Below are positions 55,851 to 64,000 of a stretch of 64,000 nucleotides of DNA, piece after piece. The position numbers were made by a program, and so were the translations under genes. Under the pieces are notes generated by a model that saw nothing but the letters and a program-made list of their open reading frames with translations, had not been told where the DNA came from and ran no database searches. The stretch's first letter is position 1. Each line of letters opens with the position of its first letter. The stretch is from Dactylorhiza incarnata (lineage: Eukaryota > Streptophyta > Magnoliopsida > Asparagales > Orchidaceae), in the NCBI GenBank assembly GCA_033032865.1, contig JAWHQI010000165.1, forward strand, positions 4,103,001-4,167,000. Reading direction: 5' to 3'.

Positions 55851-56212
55851 GCGCACGATCATTGGCGCACGACCAGTGGTCGTGCGCACTGGAATCCTGC
55901 GATCGTGCGCACTGCCTGGACAGAACCTGCAAGAGATGAAATTATAAAATAAAATGCTCGCACGACCAATGGCGCACGACCGTTGATCGTGCGCACTAGC
56001 GTCGGTGGTCGTGCGCAATAGGTGAGACAGAACTCATAAAATTACTATTAAGTGCGCACGGACAGTGGCGCACGACCGGTGGTCGTGCGCACTGGAGTTG
56101 ATGGGCGTGCGCACTGCACCAGACAGAACTCGTAAAAAAGGGGCTAAGTGCGCACGATCAGTGGCGCACGACCAGTGGTCGTGCGCACTAGAACAAGTGA
56201 TCGTGCGCAGTG
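55851..56212 (-). repeat. 10-3-10 palindrome array in K U3
   Basis: Palindromes at 55865, 55972, 56068 and 56164, about 96-107 bp apart, form GCGCACGACC-N3-GGTCGTGCGC with one variant (GATC for GGTC). Each is flanked by outer half-sites GCGCACGATC and GATCGTGCGC, so two nested stems can form. Confidence 0.94.
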
Positions 56213-56469
56213 TTCCTGTGCAGAATTGCACCGGAAACACTTGCACGCCTCCTATTCCAGCACAAACACAGATCTAGCCACCGAAAGTGGCACTTAACAA
56301 CATATGAGTACTATGAAAGGAAATAAACACGAAAACACACCAAAGTGGGCCAAAATGTGCACCTAGCATGGGTTATCAATTATAAACTATAATAAGGCTA
56401 AAGTGCGTGATATTGACTAAATAATGGCCCGGATGAGTCCATGAAGGTGTATATAATCAGGACTCATCA

Positions 56470-58284
56470 CACCCCCAGACTTAACTGTTTGCGCGTCCCG
56501 AGCAAACGAATCCGGCGGAAGTTGAAAAAGATAATTAAAATAGCGAATTACGCAGGGGAGTACAGTGCGAAGTAACATATGCATGCGAGTAGGAATTCTA
56601 GTAGAAGAAGATTCTAGCTATGCTAACTAATTTACGTAAGTACTAAAGCGTAATCAAAGATTTAATTGTACTCAGTGGGTGAATTATGAAGAATTTGACG
56701 ATCATGCCCGGTATGAAAGTGACGAGACGCTGAGGCGGGTGTTGCAAAAGATCGGGACTTAGGAATAACTCCGCTGAAATCCATCAACGTCGTGAACCAT
56801 ACGCTTGCCCGGTCACACTCTCTCCACGGCGCTAGCAAACTCGCAAGTCAAATCAGTAGGACTTATAGGATTAAAACGGGGCTTAGGTTACGGAATGATA
56901 TGCAAAGATAAACATGACGGCTACGCAACCCAAATGAGCCAGCGGCACACTGCACCTTACAAAACCAAACAACTATGCTCGTGTGACACACCCCCAGACT
57001 TATCATGAAAACCAGGTGTGCACACAGCCTACTTTACAAATACCAACAGATTTTTCTCTTTAGCTTGGGAGGATTATTTTCAGGATACTCTTCTTTTTTT
57101 TTTCTTTTATATATTTTTCTTCTTTCAAGCAACCTCCAGTTGGTTCAAAATCAGCGGAAAGACATTATTTTCTCTTCAAAACACAATGATACCACACACC
57201 ACACAAGTTGGAAATTATGAGCACAGTTAAAACATTTTTTTGGTTGCGGGCGTAGGATAGGCTTCAGGCTTTGGTGGATGAGGAGGAGCTGAACATAAAA
57301 ATGGTAGGCACAAATTTGGCTTGCAAAGGTGAATGAAAGGGGCATGGAATAGCAAAGCTCAAACTAGCCAAATGGTGGCCTACATCATGCTTGACTCAAC
57401 AAGTAGCTCTCACCCATGCTTCAAGAGTCGCTTGGGGCAAGTTCTTAGCCCACAAGGAAGATAAACCTTCCTCCCGACTCGAGCAACACACGTTTAGCGA
57501 CCGCACACACACAACACCGGGTTATCATCAATTTCATTCGAATTCACCACTTGAGTACATTAAATCTAAATTTACGCAGAGATACTACACATAAATTAAA
57601 TGCATAAAGAAAATCTAATTCTACTCAGGTTCTACTATAGCATGCGAAGCGACTAGAACACTACATGAGTCGACACCGCGCTCCAAATAATAATTCCTGT
57701 GTTAATAGCCTATTTCACATTCCAACCAAACTAGTTTAAACGGAACAACACAAAAGAAAGCACGCACTCAAGTGGGTGAAGTGGTGTGTGAAGATGAACG
57801 AAACTAAATAACTGAAATTAAAATACTTCTAGTATGCAAATGAGATGAGCATGTGCAGTGGGTGACAAAGAAACGGCTCTCCCCCAGACTTAATCAAAAC
57901 CATACAACATAATGATATGACAGTGAAAATCAAAATTGAAAGCTAGGGAAGAAGTTACCCAATGCTAAGCACGTGAGCATACCAGAAGAATGGCGTTTAA
58001 AATCAAAAATAGTCCGCAACATCCACCATCGAACACAAAACCTGCAAGCAAAACTCAAAACAACAAAAGCAAAAACAAAAACTGAACTAGGAAAGGTTAG
58101 ATAAAAGGAAATATATAAAAAAAAACGGAAATCTGGGTTGTCTCCCAGTAGCGCTTTCATTTAACGTCCTTAAGCTGGACCAAATACCTGTATTAGCATT
58201 GTTTATAAAGAGTGCAGGAATTTTAAAAAAGAAAAAGTTCAGAACTAGAGTTTCACACAAAAGATAAGAGACAAGAATAGGAAA
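56470..58284 (-). other. K 3' non-coding region with three polypurine-like copies
   Basis: About 1.8 kb with no convincing gene, where some Athila elements have an env-like frame. AAGTCTGGGGG (minus strand) occurs beside the LTR (56470-56484) and again at about 56987-57002 and 57881-57896. Confidence 0.78.
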
Positions 58285-61200
58285 TCAGCTGCCGGTGCTT
58301 GTATGAAGTCCATCTCCCAATGTCAACAACTGACGCTCCTTGTTAATAGTGGCGCCATCATATAACTTCAGCCGATGTCCATTGACCTTAAACTTGTCCC
58401 CCTTATCTCCAGATATTTCAATGGCACCAAAAGGCGAGACATCGGTCACGGAGAAAGGACCACTCCACCTCGATTTAAGCTTCCCTGGGAAGAGGCGGAG
58501 ACGGGAGTTGTAGAGCAGCACCTGGTCCCCAATTTTGAACTCCTTAGGAATTATATGCTGATCATGCCATTTCTTCGTTTTCTCCTTATAGATGCGAGCG
58601 TTTTCATAAGCAAAATGACGGAGCTCCTCTAACTCGTTGAGTTGGGACCGACGCACTTCGGCCGCGGCTCCAATGTCCATGTTCAACAGTTTGGTAGCCC
58701 ATAATGCTTTATGCTCCAGCTCTATAGGGAGGTGACATGCCTTGCCATAGACTAATTGAAACGGAGTCATTCCAATGGGTGTTTTGAACGCCGTCTGGTA
58801 GGCCCATAATGCGTCATCGACCTTCTTAGCCCACTCCTTCCTATTTGAATGTATTGATTTCTCAATTATTCGCTTGAGCTCGCGGTTGGAGACTTCGACT
58901 TGCCCGCATGTTTGGGGGTGGTAAGCCAAAGAAATTTTATGATGGACCCCAAACTTTTTCATGAGCTGCACAAACTGTCTATTGCAAAAATGACTCCCGC
59001 CGTCGCTGATGATAGTTCTCGGCGTCCCAAACCTGGAGAAGATGTTCTTGTGGATAAAGTGCAGCACAGTGTTGGCATCATTCGTGGCAACCGCCTCAGC
59101 TTCCACCCACTTCGAGACATAATCAACTGCCACAATAATGTAATGCTTACCATGAGACATTGGGAAAGGGCCCATGAAGTCTATTCCCCAGACGTCAAAG
59201 GGTTCGCAAACCAGCATGTTATTAAGGGGCATCTCATCACGCCGGGAAATATTCCCAGTCCTTTGACATTCGTCGCACTTGGTGACATAGGCATGGGCAT
59301 CCCGGAAGAGGGTCGGCCAGAACAATCCACATTGCAGGATTTTTCGTGCTGTTCGAACGGCCCCGAAGTGCCCGCCGGCCTCTCTGTCATGACAATGCTG
59401 TAATACAGACTGAAACTCAGCTTCCGGAATGCAACGCCTAATAATCCCGTCGCTGCATGTGTGGAACAAGAGCGGATCTTCCCAAAAATAGTATTTTGCG
59501 TCGGAGACAAGCTTCCGTCTTTGCTGAGGGGACAAACTCGGGGAGAGTGTTCTACAAGCCAAGTAATTAGCAATATCTGCATACCAAGGTGCGGTCGGGG
59601 AGGATGTAGTGATTGCAAATAACTTTTCATCCGGGAAATAGTCGTCAGTTTCCTCCACAACGCAATTAGGAGTGTCGTACTCCAAACGTGAGAGATGATC
59701 AGCAATCACGTTCTCCACCCCTTTCTTATCTTTGATTTCCAGATTGTATTCCTGCAAGAGTAAAATCCAACGAATCAGACGCGATTTGGATTCTTTCTTA
59801 CTGAAAAGATACCTGAGAGCGGCGTGGTCCGTATACACGATCACTTCGGAGAGTACCAAGTATGAGTGAAACTTTTCAAAAGCGAAGACCACAGCTAGCA
59901 TTTCTTTCTCCGTGGTGGTATAATTGGCTTGTGCACTGTTGAGAGTTCGACTGGCATACGCGATAGTGTGAAAAGTCTTGTCTTTCTTTTGACCGAGAAC
60001 AGCACCTACGGCCACATCACTTGCGTCGCACATGATAATGAAAGGTAGAGTCCAGTCGGGTGCCACCAGAATTGGGGCTGAGATGAGTTGCCCCCGTAAA
60101 GTTTCGAAGGCGTGCATGCATGCTTCATCGAAATGGAATGGGACGTCCTTAACCAGCAGGCGAGATAAAGGCTTTGAGATGGAGGAGAAGTCCTTGATGA
60201 ACCTTCGATAGAAGCCCACATGGCCAAGAAAACTTCGAATGCCCTTCACTGACATGGGTGGAGGGAGGTTTCTGATGACACTAACTTTCGCTTGATCCAC
60301 TTCAAGCCCTTCGCAGGAAACTTTATGCCCCAAGACGATTCCTTCGCGCACCATGAAGTGGCATTTCTCCCAGTTTAAGATAAGATTGGTGTCTTCACAC
60401 CGCTTCAATGTCTTGGCCAAATTTGCGAGGCAACTGTCAAAACTACTGCCAAATAGAGTGAAATCATCCATAAAGACTTCGAGGAAATCCCCTACCATGT
60501 CAGCAAAAATGGCGAGCATACAACGTTGGAAAGTTGCGGGGGCATTACACAGTCCGAATGGCATTCTTTTGAACGCGAAGGTACCGGATGGACATGTGAA
60601 TGTAGTCTTGTCTTGATCAGAAGGGTCAATTAAAATCTGATTGTACCCTGAGTACCCATCCAAGAAACAGTAGTAATCCTGCCCTGCTAACTTTTCTAGC
60701 ATCTGATCAATGAAGGGGAGTGGGAAATGGTCCTTGCGCGTCGCATCGTTCAGCTTGCGGTAGTCAATGCAGACTCTCCACCCAGTGATCATTCGGGTCG
60801 GTAGCAGCTCATTCTTCTCGTTGGCAACGACAGTGATCCCGCCCTTCTTTGGGACCACCTGGACTGGACTGACCCATTTGCTGTCGCTGATTGGGTAAAT
60901 GATGCCAGCATCTAAAAGCTTTATCACTTCAGCCTTCACAACCTCTTGCATTTTCGGGTTCAGCCGCCTTTGGGGTTGTGCTGTCGGTTTGTACTGATCT
61001 TCAAGGAGGATCTTATGCATGCAGACCGTGGGGCTGATTCCCTTGATGTCAGCTAGAGAACGTCCGAAGACCTTGTGGTACCTTCTCAGCACACCCACTA
61101 GTGCAGTTTCGTTGGCAGCGGAGAGGGCTGCCGAGATAATCACCGGATGCGTGTTTGTTTCTCCAAGAAAGACATACTTGAGAGAGTCCGGAAGTTGTTT

Positions 61201-63057
61201 GAGAGCCGAACAAGGGTCTGGATCAGCAGAAACGTTGGAGGGCTCTCCAATTGAATGTGCCAAATCGGGCTGGTTTGAGTGAACACCCTCCTCCTCCTTG
61301 TCTTTGTGCTGCCAACACACCTCGCGGTTATCCAACTCCACATCGTTCTGACCATCGAATTCTTCAAGTGCCTCTGCTGGCTCACACTCCGTTATTTCAA
61401 AGAGTTGCGAAGGGCTATGGACATTGAACGATATAGCATCCTCCCCCAGTCTTAGAGTGAGCTCCCCCTGCTCCACATTAATAATAGCACGAGCAGTAGC
61501 CAGAAAGGGCCGCCCCAAGATAATGGGTACATTTGTATCGACCTTCATGTCGAGAATGATAAAATCAGCTGGGAAAGCGAGACCGTTTACAATGATTGTG
61601 AGGTCCTCGACAATTCCTGATGGCTTCTTGATCGACCGATCAGCGAGTTGCAGCATTACCTGTGTTGGCTTCAAGATACCAGCACCAAGTTCACGAAAGA
61701 TAGAGAGTGGCATCAAGTTGATTGATGCCCCCAAGTCACAGAGTGCCTGGCTGAAACGGTGCTGGCCAATCCTGCAAGGGATCGTGAAGCTGCCCGGATC
61801 CTTGCACTTTGTGGGTAAATTGGAAACAATGGCGGAGCACTCCTCGGTGAGGTCGATAGTTTTGAGACCCTCCAACTGCTTCCGCTTCGAGATCAAGTCT
61901 TTCAAAAACTTGGAGTAGCCCGGCATTTGAGAGATAGCTTCAATGAGTGGTATGCTCACTTGCACTCCTTTCATTACTTCCAAGAATCTGTGGAATTGCT
62001 TCTCGGATTTCTCGTTGCGCAGCCTGTGGGGAAATGGGGGGTGAGCAGCGCTTTTCGAGGGTTGTGCCTCACTCACGGGGTGTGGCTCGAAATGAATCTG
62101 AGTCGGCTTCTCGTGGATGTCTTCATTAGGCTTGTCAGTGGAAACCGCAAGCGGTTCCGGTCCAGGGGGATTGTCTACACTTCTCCCACTTCTCAATCGC
62201 ATGGTATTTACTGACTCAGGATGCTGAATTGCAAGTCCAGAAACAACATCAGAAAGAGTCCCAATAGTAGAGCGAAGCTGTTGGATTGCGACTGATTGGT
62301 CATTCATTTTGTTCAATACCCCAACCACCAAGGTTGCTAACTGTTCTGGTTGATCAGGCGGCACCAAATCCGCTGCTCCCTTGAGCGTCACGGCATTAAC
62401 TGCAGCAGTACTTGTGGAGCAAATGACATGACTCCAATGCTGACTGGTGTGAACAATATTCACGACCACTTCCCATGCGTCCTTCCCCGATTTATTAAAC
62501 AGGGCCCCACCGGCTGCCACATCAAATAGAAGACGGAATTTCTCCCGCACTCCAAAATAAAAAATCTGAATTAAGAAAGCTTCCGAGAGATCACCACGGT
62601 AACAACCCCTATGCAGGGACTGGAAACGTTCCCAAGCATTGTCTAACGTCTCCTCCTTCCCTTGTTCAAAGGTCATGAGTTCCCTGTACTTATCCAAGGC
62701 TTGAGTACGATGTTGAAACTCTTGTAAAAATCTCCCTTCGAGTTGTTTCCATGTGATCACCTCTCGTTTCCGGGTATCCCAATACCAGCTTTTGGCTTTT
62801 TTGTGCAGGGAGAATGAAAATGCCAGAATCTTCTGTGGGTCATTTTCAACTCCACTGAAAATACAAGTGTAATAGATGTCTAAGAAATCCCGCATGTGTT
62901 GCCCCGCATCTTCATGCTCATCTCCGCTGAACTTGCAGTTCCCATACATGTACTCAATGACGTCGGCGGAGATCCCAAAGTCATGATTGTTCCTTTTTGC
63001 TTGATCCCTTAAATCGTTTAAGCTTCCATGGTAGATGCATTCCTGAATAGAGGTCAT
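58285..63057 (-). CDS. gag-pol: Element K Gag-Pol polyprotein, Athila-like
   Basis: 1590 codons without a stop from ATG at 63057 ([11 protein letters not shown]). The longer frame starting at 63207 reads through the primer site and LTR edge, so the inner start is preferred. Domains in order: Athila gag core ([15 protein letters not shown]), aspartic protease with D-L-G-A-S-I-N as is usual in this lineage, RT ([28 protein letters not shown]), RNase H ([27 protein letters not shown]), then integrase with HHCC zinc finger, D ([10 protein letters not shown]), D (SDGGSHFCN) and E ([10 protein letters not shown]). The C-terminal GPF region is present. All catalytic residues I could check are there, so the protein may be functional. 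It would provide particle, reverse transcription and integration functions for K and perhaps relatives. Confidence 0.95.
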   Translation of the reverse strand: MTSIQECIYHGSLNDLRDQAKRNNHDFGISADVIEYMYGNCKFSGDEHEDAGQHMRDFLDIYYTCIFSGVENDPQKILAFSFSLHKKAKSWYWDTRKREVITWKQLEGRFLQEFQHRTQALDKYRELMTFEQGKEETLDNAWERFQSLHRGCYRGDLSEAFLIQIFYFGVREKFRLLFDVAAGGALFNKSGKDAWEVVVNIVHTSQHWSHVICSTSTAAVNAVTLKGAADLVPPDQPEQLATLVVGVLNKMNDQSVAIQQLRSTIGTLSDVVSGLAIQHPESVNTMRLRSGRSVDNPPGPEPLAVSTDKPNEDIHEKPTQIHFEPHPVSEAQPSKSAAHPPFPHRLRNEKSEKQFHRFLEVMKGVQVSIPLIEAISQMPGYSKFLKDLISKRKQLEGLKTIDLTEECSAIVSNLPTKCKDPGSFTIPCRIGQHRFSQALCDLGASINLMPLSIFRELGAGILKPTQVMLQLADRSIKKPSGIVEDLTIIVNGLAFPADFIILDMKVDTNVPIILGRPFLATARAIINVEQGELTLRLGEDAISFNVHSPSQLFEITECEPAEALEEFDGQNDVELDNREVCWQHKDKEEEGVHSNQPDLAHSIGEPSNVSADPDPCSALKQLPDSLKYVFLGETNTHPVIISAALSAANETALVGVLRRYHKVFGRSLADIKGISPTVCMHKILLEDQYKPTAQPQRRLNPKMQEVVKAEVIKLLDAGIIYPISDSKWVSPVQVVPKKGGITVVANEKNELLPTRMITGWRVCIDYRKLNDATRKDHFPLPFIDQMLEKLAGQDYYCFLDGYSGYNQILIDPSDQDKTTFTCPSGTFAFKRMPFGLCNAPATFQRCMLAIFADMVGDFLEVFMDDFTLFGSSFDSCLANLAKTLKRCEDTNLILNWEKCHFMVREGIVLGHKVSCEGLEVDQAKVSVIRNLPPPMSVKGIRSFLGHVGFYRRFIKDFSSISKPLSRLLVKDVPFHFDEACMHAFETLRGQLISAPILVAPDWTLPFIIMCDASDVAVGAVLGQKKDKTFHTIAYASRTLNSAQANYTTTEKEMLAVVFAFEKFHSYLVLSEVIVYTDHAALRYLFSKKESKSRLIRWILLLQEYNLEIKDKKGVENVIADHLSRLEYDTPNCVVEETDDYFPDEKLFAITTSSPTAPWYADIANYLACRTLSPSLSPQQRRKLVSDAKYYFWEDPLLFHTCSDGIIRRCIPEAEFQSVLQHCHDREAGGHFGAVRTARKILQCGLFWPTLFRDAHAYVTKCDECQRTGNISRRDEMPLNNMLVCEPFDVWGIDFMGPFPMSHGKHYIIVAVDYVSKWVEAEAVATNDANTVLHFIHKNIFSRFGTPRTIISDGGSHFCNRQFVQLMKKFGVHHKISLAYHPQTCGQVEVSNRELKRIIEKSIHSNRKEWAKKVDDALWAYQTAFKTPIGMTPFQLVYGKACHLPIELEHKALWATKLLNMDIGAAAEVRRSQLNELEELRHFAYENARIYKEKTKKWHDQHIIPKEFKIGDQVLLYNSRLRLFPGKLKSRWSGPFSVTDVSPFGAIEISGDKGDKFKVNGHRLKLYDGATINKERQLLTLGDGLHTSTGS

Positions 63058-63149
63058 GCTGCGAATACAGAGGTGAACAAAAGAAGTGAAAGAAAGGGAA
63101 ATTCTTGTGCAACAAAGCTTCACACAGACGAATTCATCACGTCTGCATT

Positions 63150-63166
63150 CCCCGGCAACGGCGCCA
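63150..63166 (-). other. Element K primer-binding site (tRNA-Asp)
   Basis: Minus strand TGGCGCCGTTGCCGGGG, the classic Athila primer site, six bases from the LTR end. Confidence 0.92.
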
Positions 63167-63172
63167 AAAACT

Positions 63173-64000
63173 TGATGCGCGTCGGCAAGTGCACCGGTCG
63201 CTGTCAAGTAATAATTGTGGAGAATAAATTCCCCGGATGTCGGTCTCTTGAGGAATGCAGGATGGGTGATCGAATCGTGCAGTGAATATTGTTACACAAG
63301 CGTTTCACAAACACAACAAGGGGTTTTTGGTTGGTTTTCCTAATTTTAACAACAATAAAAGAGATGCGGGTCGAGAACACCGCTTCGCAACGTGAGGTGG
63401 ATGCAACGGCCGCGATGTCGTGCTTCGTGAGGCGAATGAAGTGGACTCAGGCGCGAGAGAGTGAGGGTCGCAAACACCTCTTCACAACCGTCATTAGCTC
63501 TTGCCAACACGGAGCAAACACCTTGCGTGCGTGTGTGAGTGAGTGCGCTTGAACGTGGTGAATCACAACCAACCCATGAATAAGAACACAGAAACATTCA
63601 TTCTCATCAAGTAAATATCACAATATTCATTTAGTAAAAGATTCAAAGGGGTACAATCAAGGAAAGAGGAAGGAGATAATCGGCGGTGAAGACTAGCGGC
63701 CATTCACGGCCGGAATTGTAGGTTGTCGGGCTACCTCCGGACTCGGGCGGACGATGCTTCCGGCGTAGAGGGCTGTCACAATCTCCCTACGTGCTCCGTC
63801 GTCTTCGACTCAAGGTCTCTTCTTCTTCTCACCGGGCGGAAAGCGAAAATGATTGCTTGGAGGCTTGCGGATGATGGAGAACACTCACGGACGATGGAGG
63901 ATGTCCAGGAATGGACCGAGGAAGCTTCCCCTTGCGTAGGAGATGAAGTAGGGGCGATCCAAGGGGGCGGTCGGCGGCGTACGGAACAGAAATCCCGCTC
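63173..64000 (-). repeat. Element K 5' LTR, partial
   Basis: Matches 54960-55787 with about five single-base differences. The U3 array would lie beyond the window. Confidence 0.93.

Larger units (their letters stand above)
54960..56469 (-). repeat. Element K 3' LTR
   Basis: 1510 bp; minus strand TGATGAGTCC to GCGCATCA. TATA box on the minus strand CCTATTTAAGC (55824-55834). No gene. Confidence 0.92.
54960..64000 (-). mobile_element. Element K: Athila-like Ty3/gypsy with intact gag-pol
   Basis: Minus-strand element: 3' LTR 54960-56469, non-coding 3' region, gag-pol 58285-63057, Asp-tRNA primer site, 5' LTR from 63173 off the window. The two LTR copies differ at only about five of 828 comparable positions, so it inserted recently. 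Inserted in J. Confidence 0.92.

Noticed and set aside
58375..62214. Plus-strand frames opposite K gag-pol
   Set aside because: Shadow frames of a well conserved minus-strand polyprotein; no domains or promoter features.
63058..63207. N-terminal extension of the K polyprotein to 63207
   Set aside because: It reads through the primer site and LTR edge, so it cannot be part of a normal element transcript start; the start at 63057 is preferred.

Overview
This window is plant nuclear DNA made almost entirely of LTR retrotransposons. The evidence is plant-type primer-binding sites (initiator-Met and Asp tRNA), plant gag/pol lineages (chromovirus, Tat-like, Athila-like, SIRE-like Copia), an Arabidopsis-type telomere motif, and insertions nested inside insertions as in large angiosperm genomes. 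I found no ordinary host gene, tRNA, rRNA or CRISPR array. The species cannot be named from this sequence.

Layout, left half. Five elements sit inside one another. D (Copia, +) is cut in its integrase by C (Ty3/gypsy, -, LTR 26374-28745). C is cut by A0 (a gag-only Ty3/gypsy, -, ending at 23227, its other LTR running off the left edge). A0 is cut at 870/19002 by A (chromovirus, -, 871-19001, target duplication gctag). A is cut inside its left LTR by B (non-autonomous Copia, +, 1888-9328, target duplication tcccc). The right part of D (28746-35488) abuts a decayed Tat-like element G (-, 35489-38472).

Layout, right half. Next come the start of a SIRE-like Copia element H (38473-40170) and element E (a relative of B, 40171-42502 and 51014-51636). 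F (non-autonomous Copia, -, 42503-51013, target duplication ctatg) is inserted in E. Then follow a truncated relative of F called I (51637-53039), an Athila-like LTR plus stub J (53040-54959), and K (Athila-like, -, 54960 to the window end), whose 1590-codon gag-pol frame is uninterrupted.

Main observation. Nearly every LTR carries a family-specific array of short CpG-containing inverted repeats, usually just upstream of the TATA box, with strikingly constant arm and spacer lengths: 7-7-7 in B and E, 10-13-10 at an exact 70-bp period in D, 10-3-10 in J and K. In B, D and F the same family motif recurs just upstream of an accessory gene. The three accessory proteins look homologous to one another although their elements are otherwise different. 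An accessory protein that recognises its own family's motif, comparable to the VANC anti-silencing proteins of VANDAL transposons, is a testable hypothesis and not a demonstrated fact.

Other structures of note are three stem-loops with one shared 12-nt loop and covarying stems in the leader of A, a spliceable intron at the gag/protease junction at the same place in A and C, an in-frame intron in the accessory gene of B, and an antisense spliced-looking accessory gene in F.
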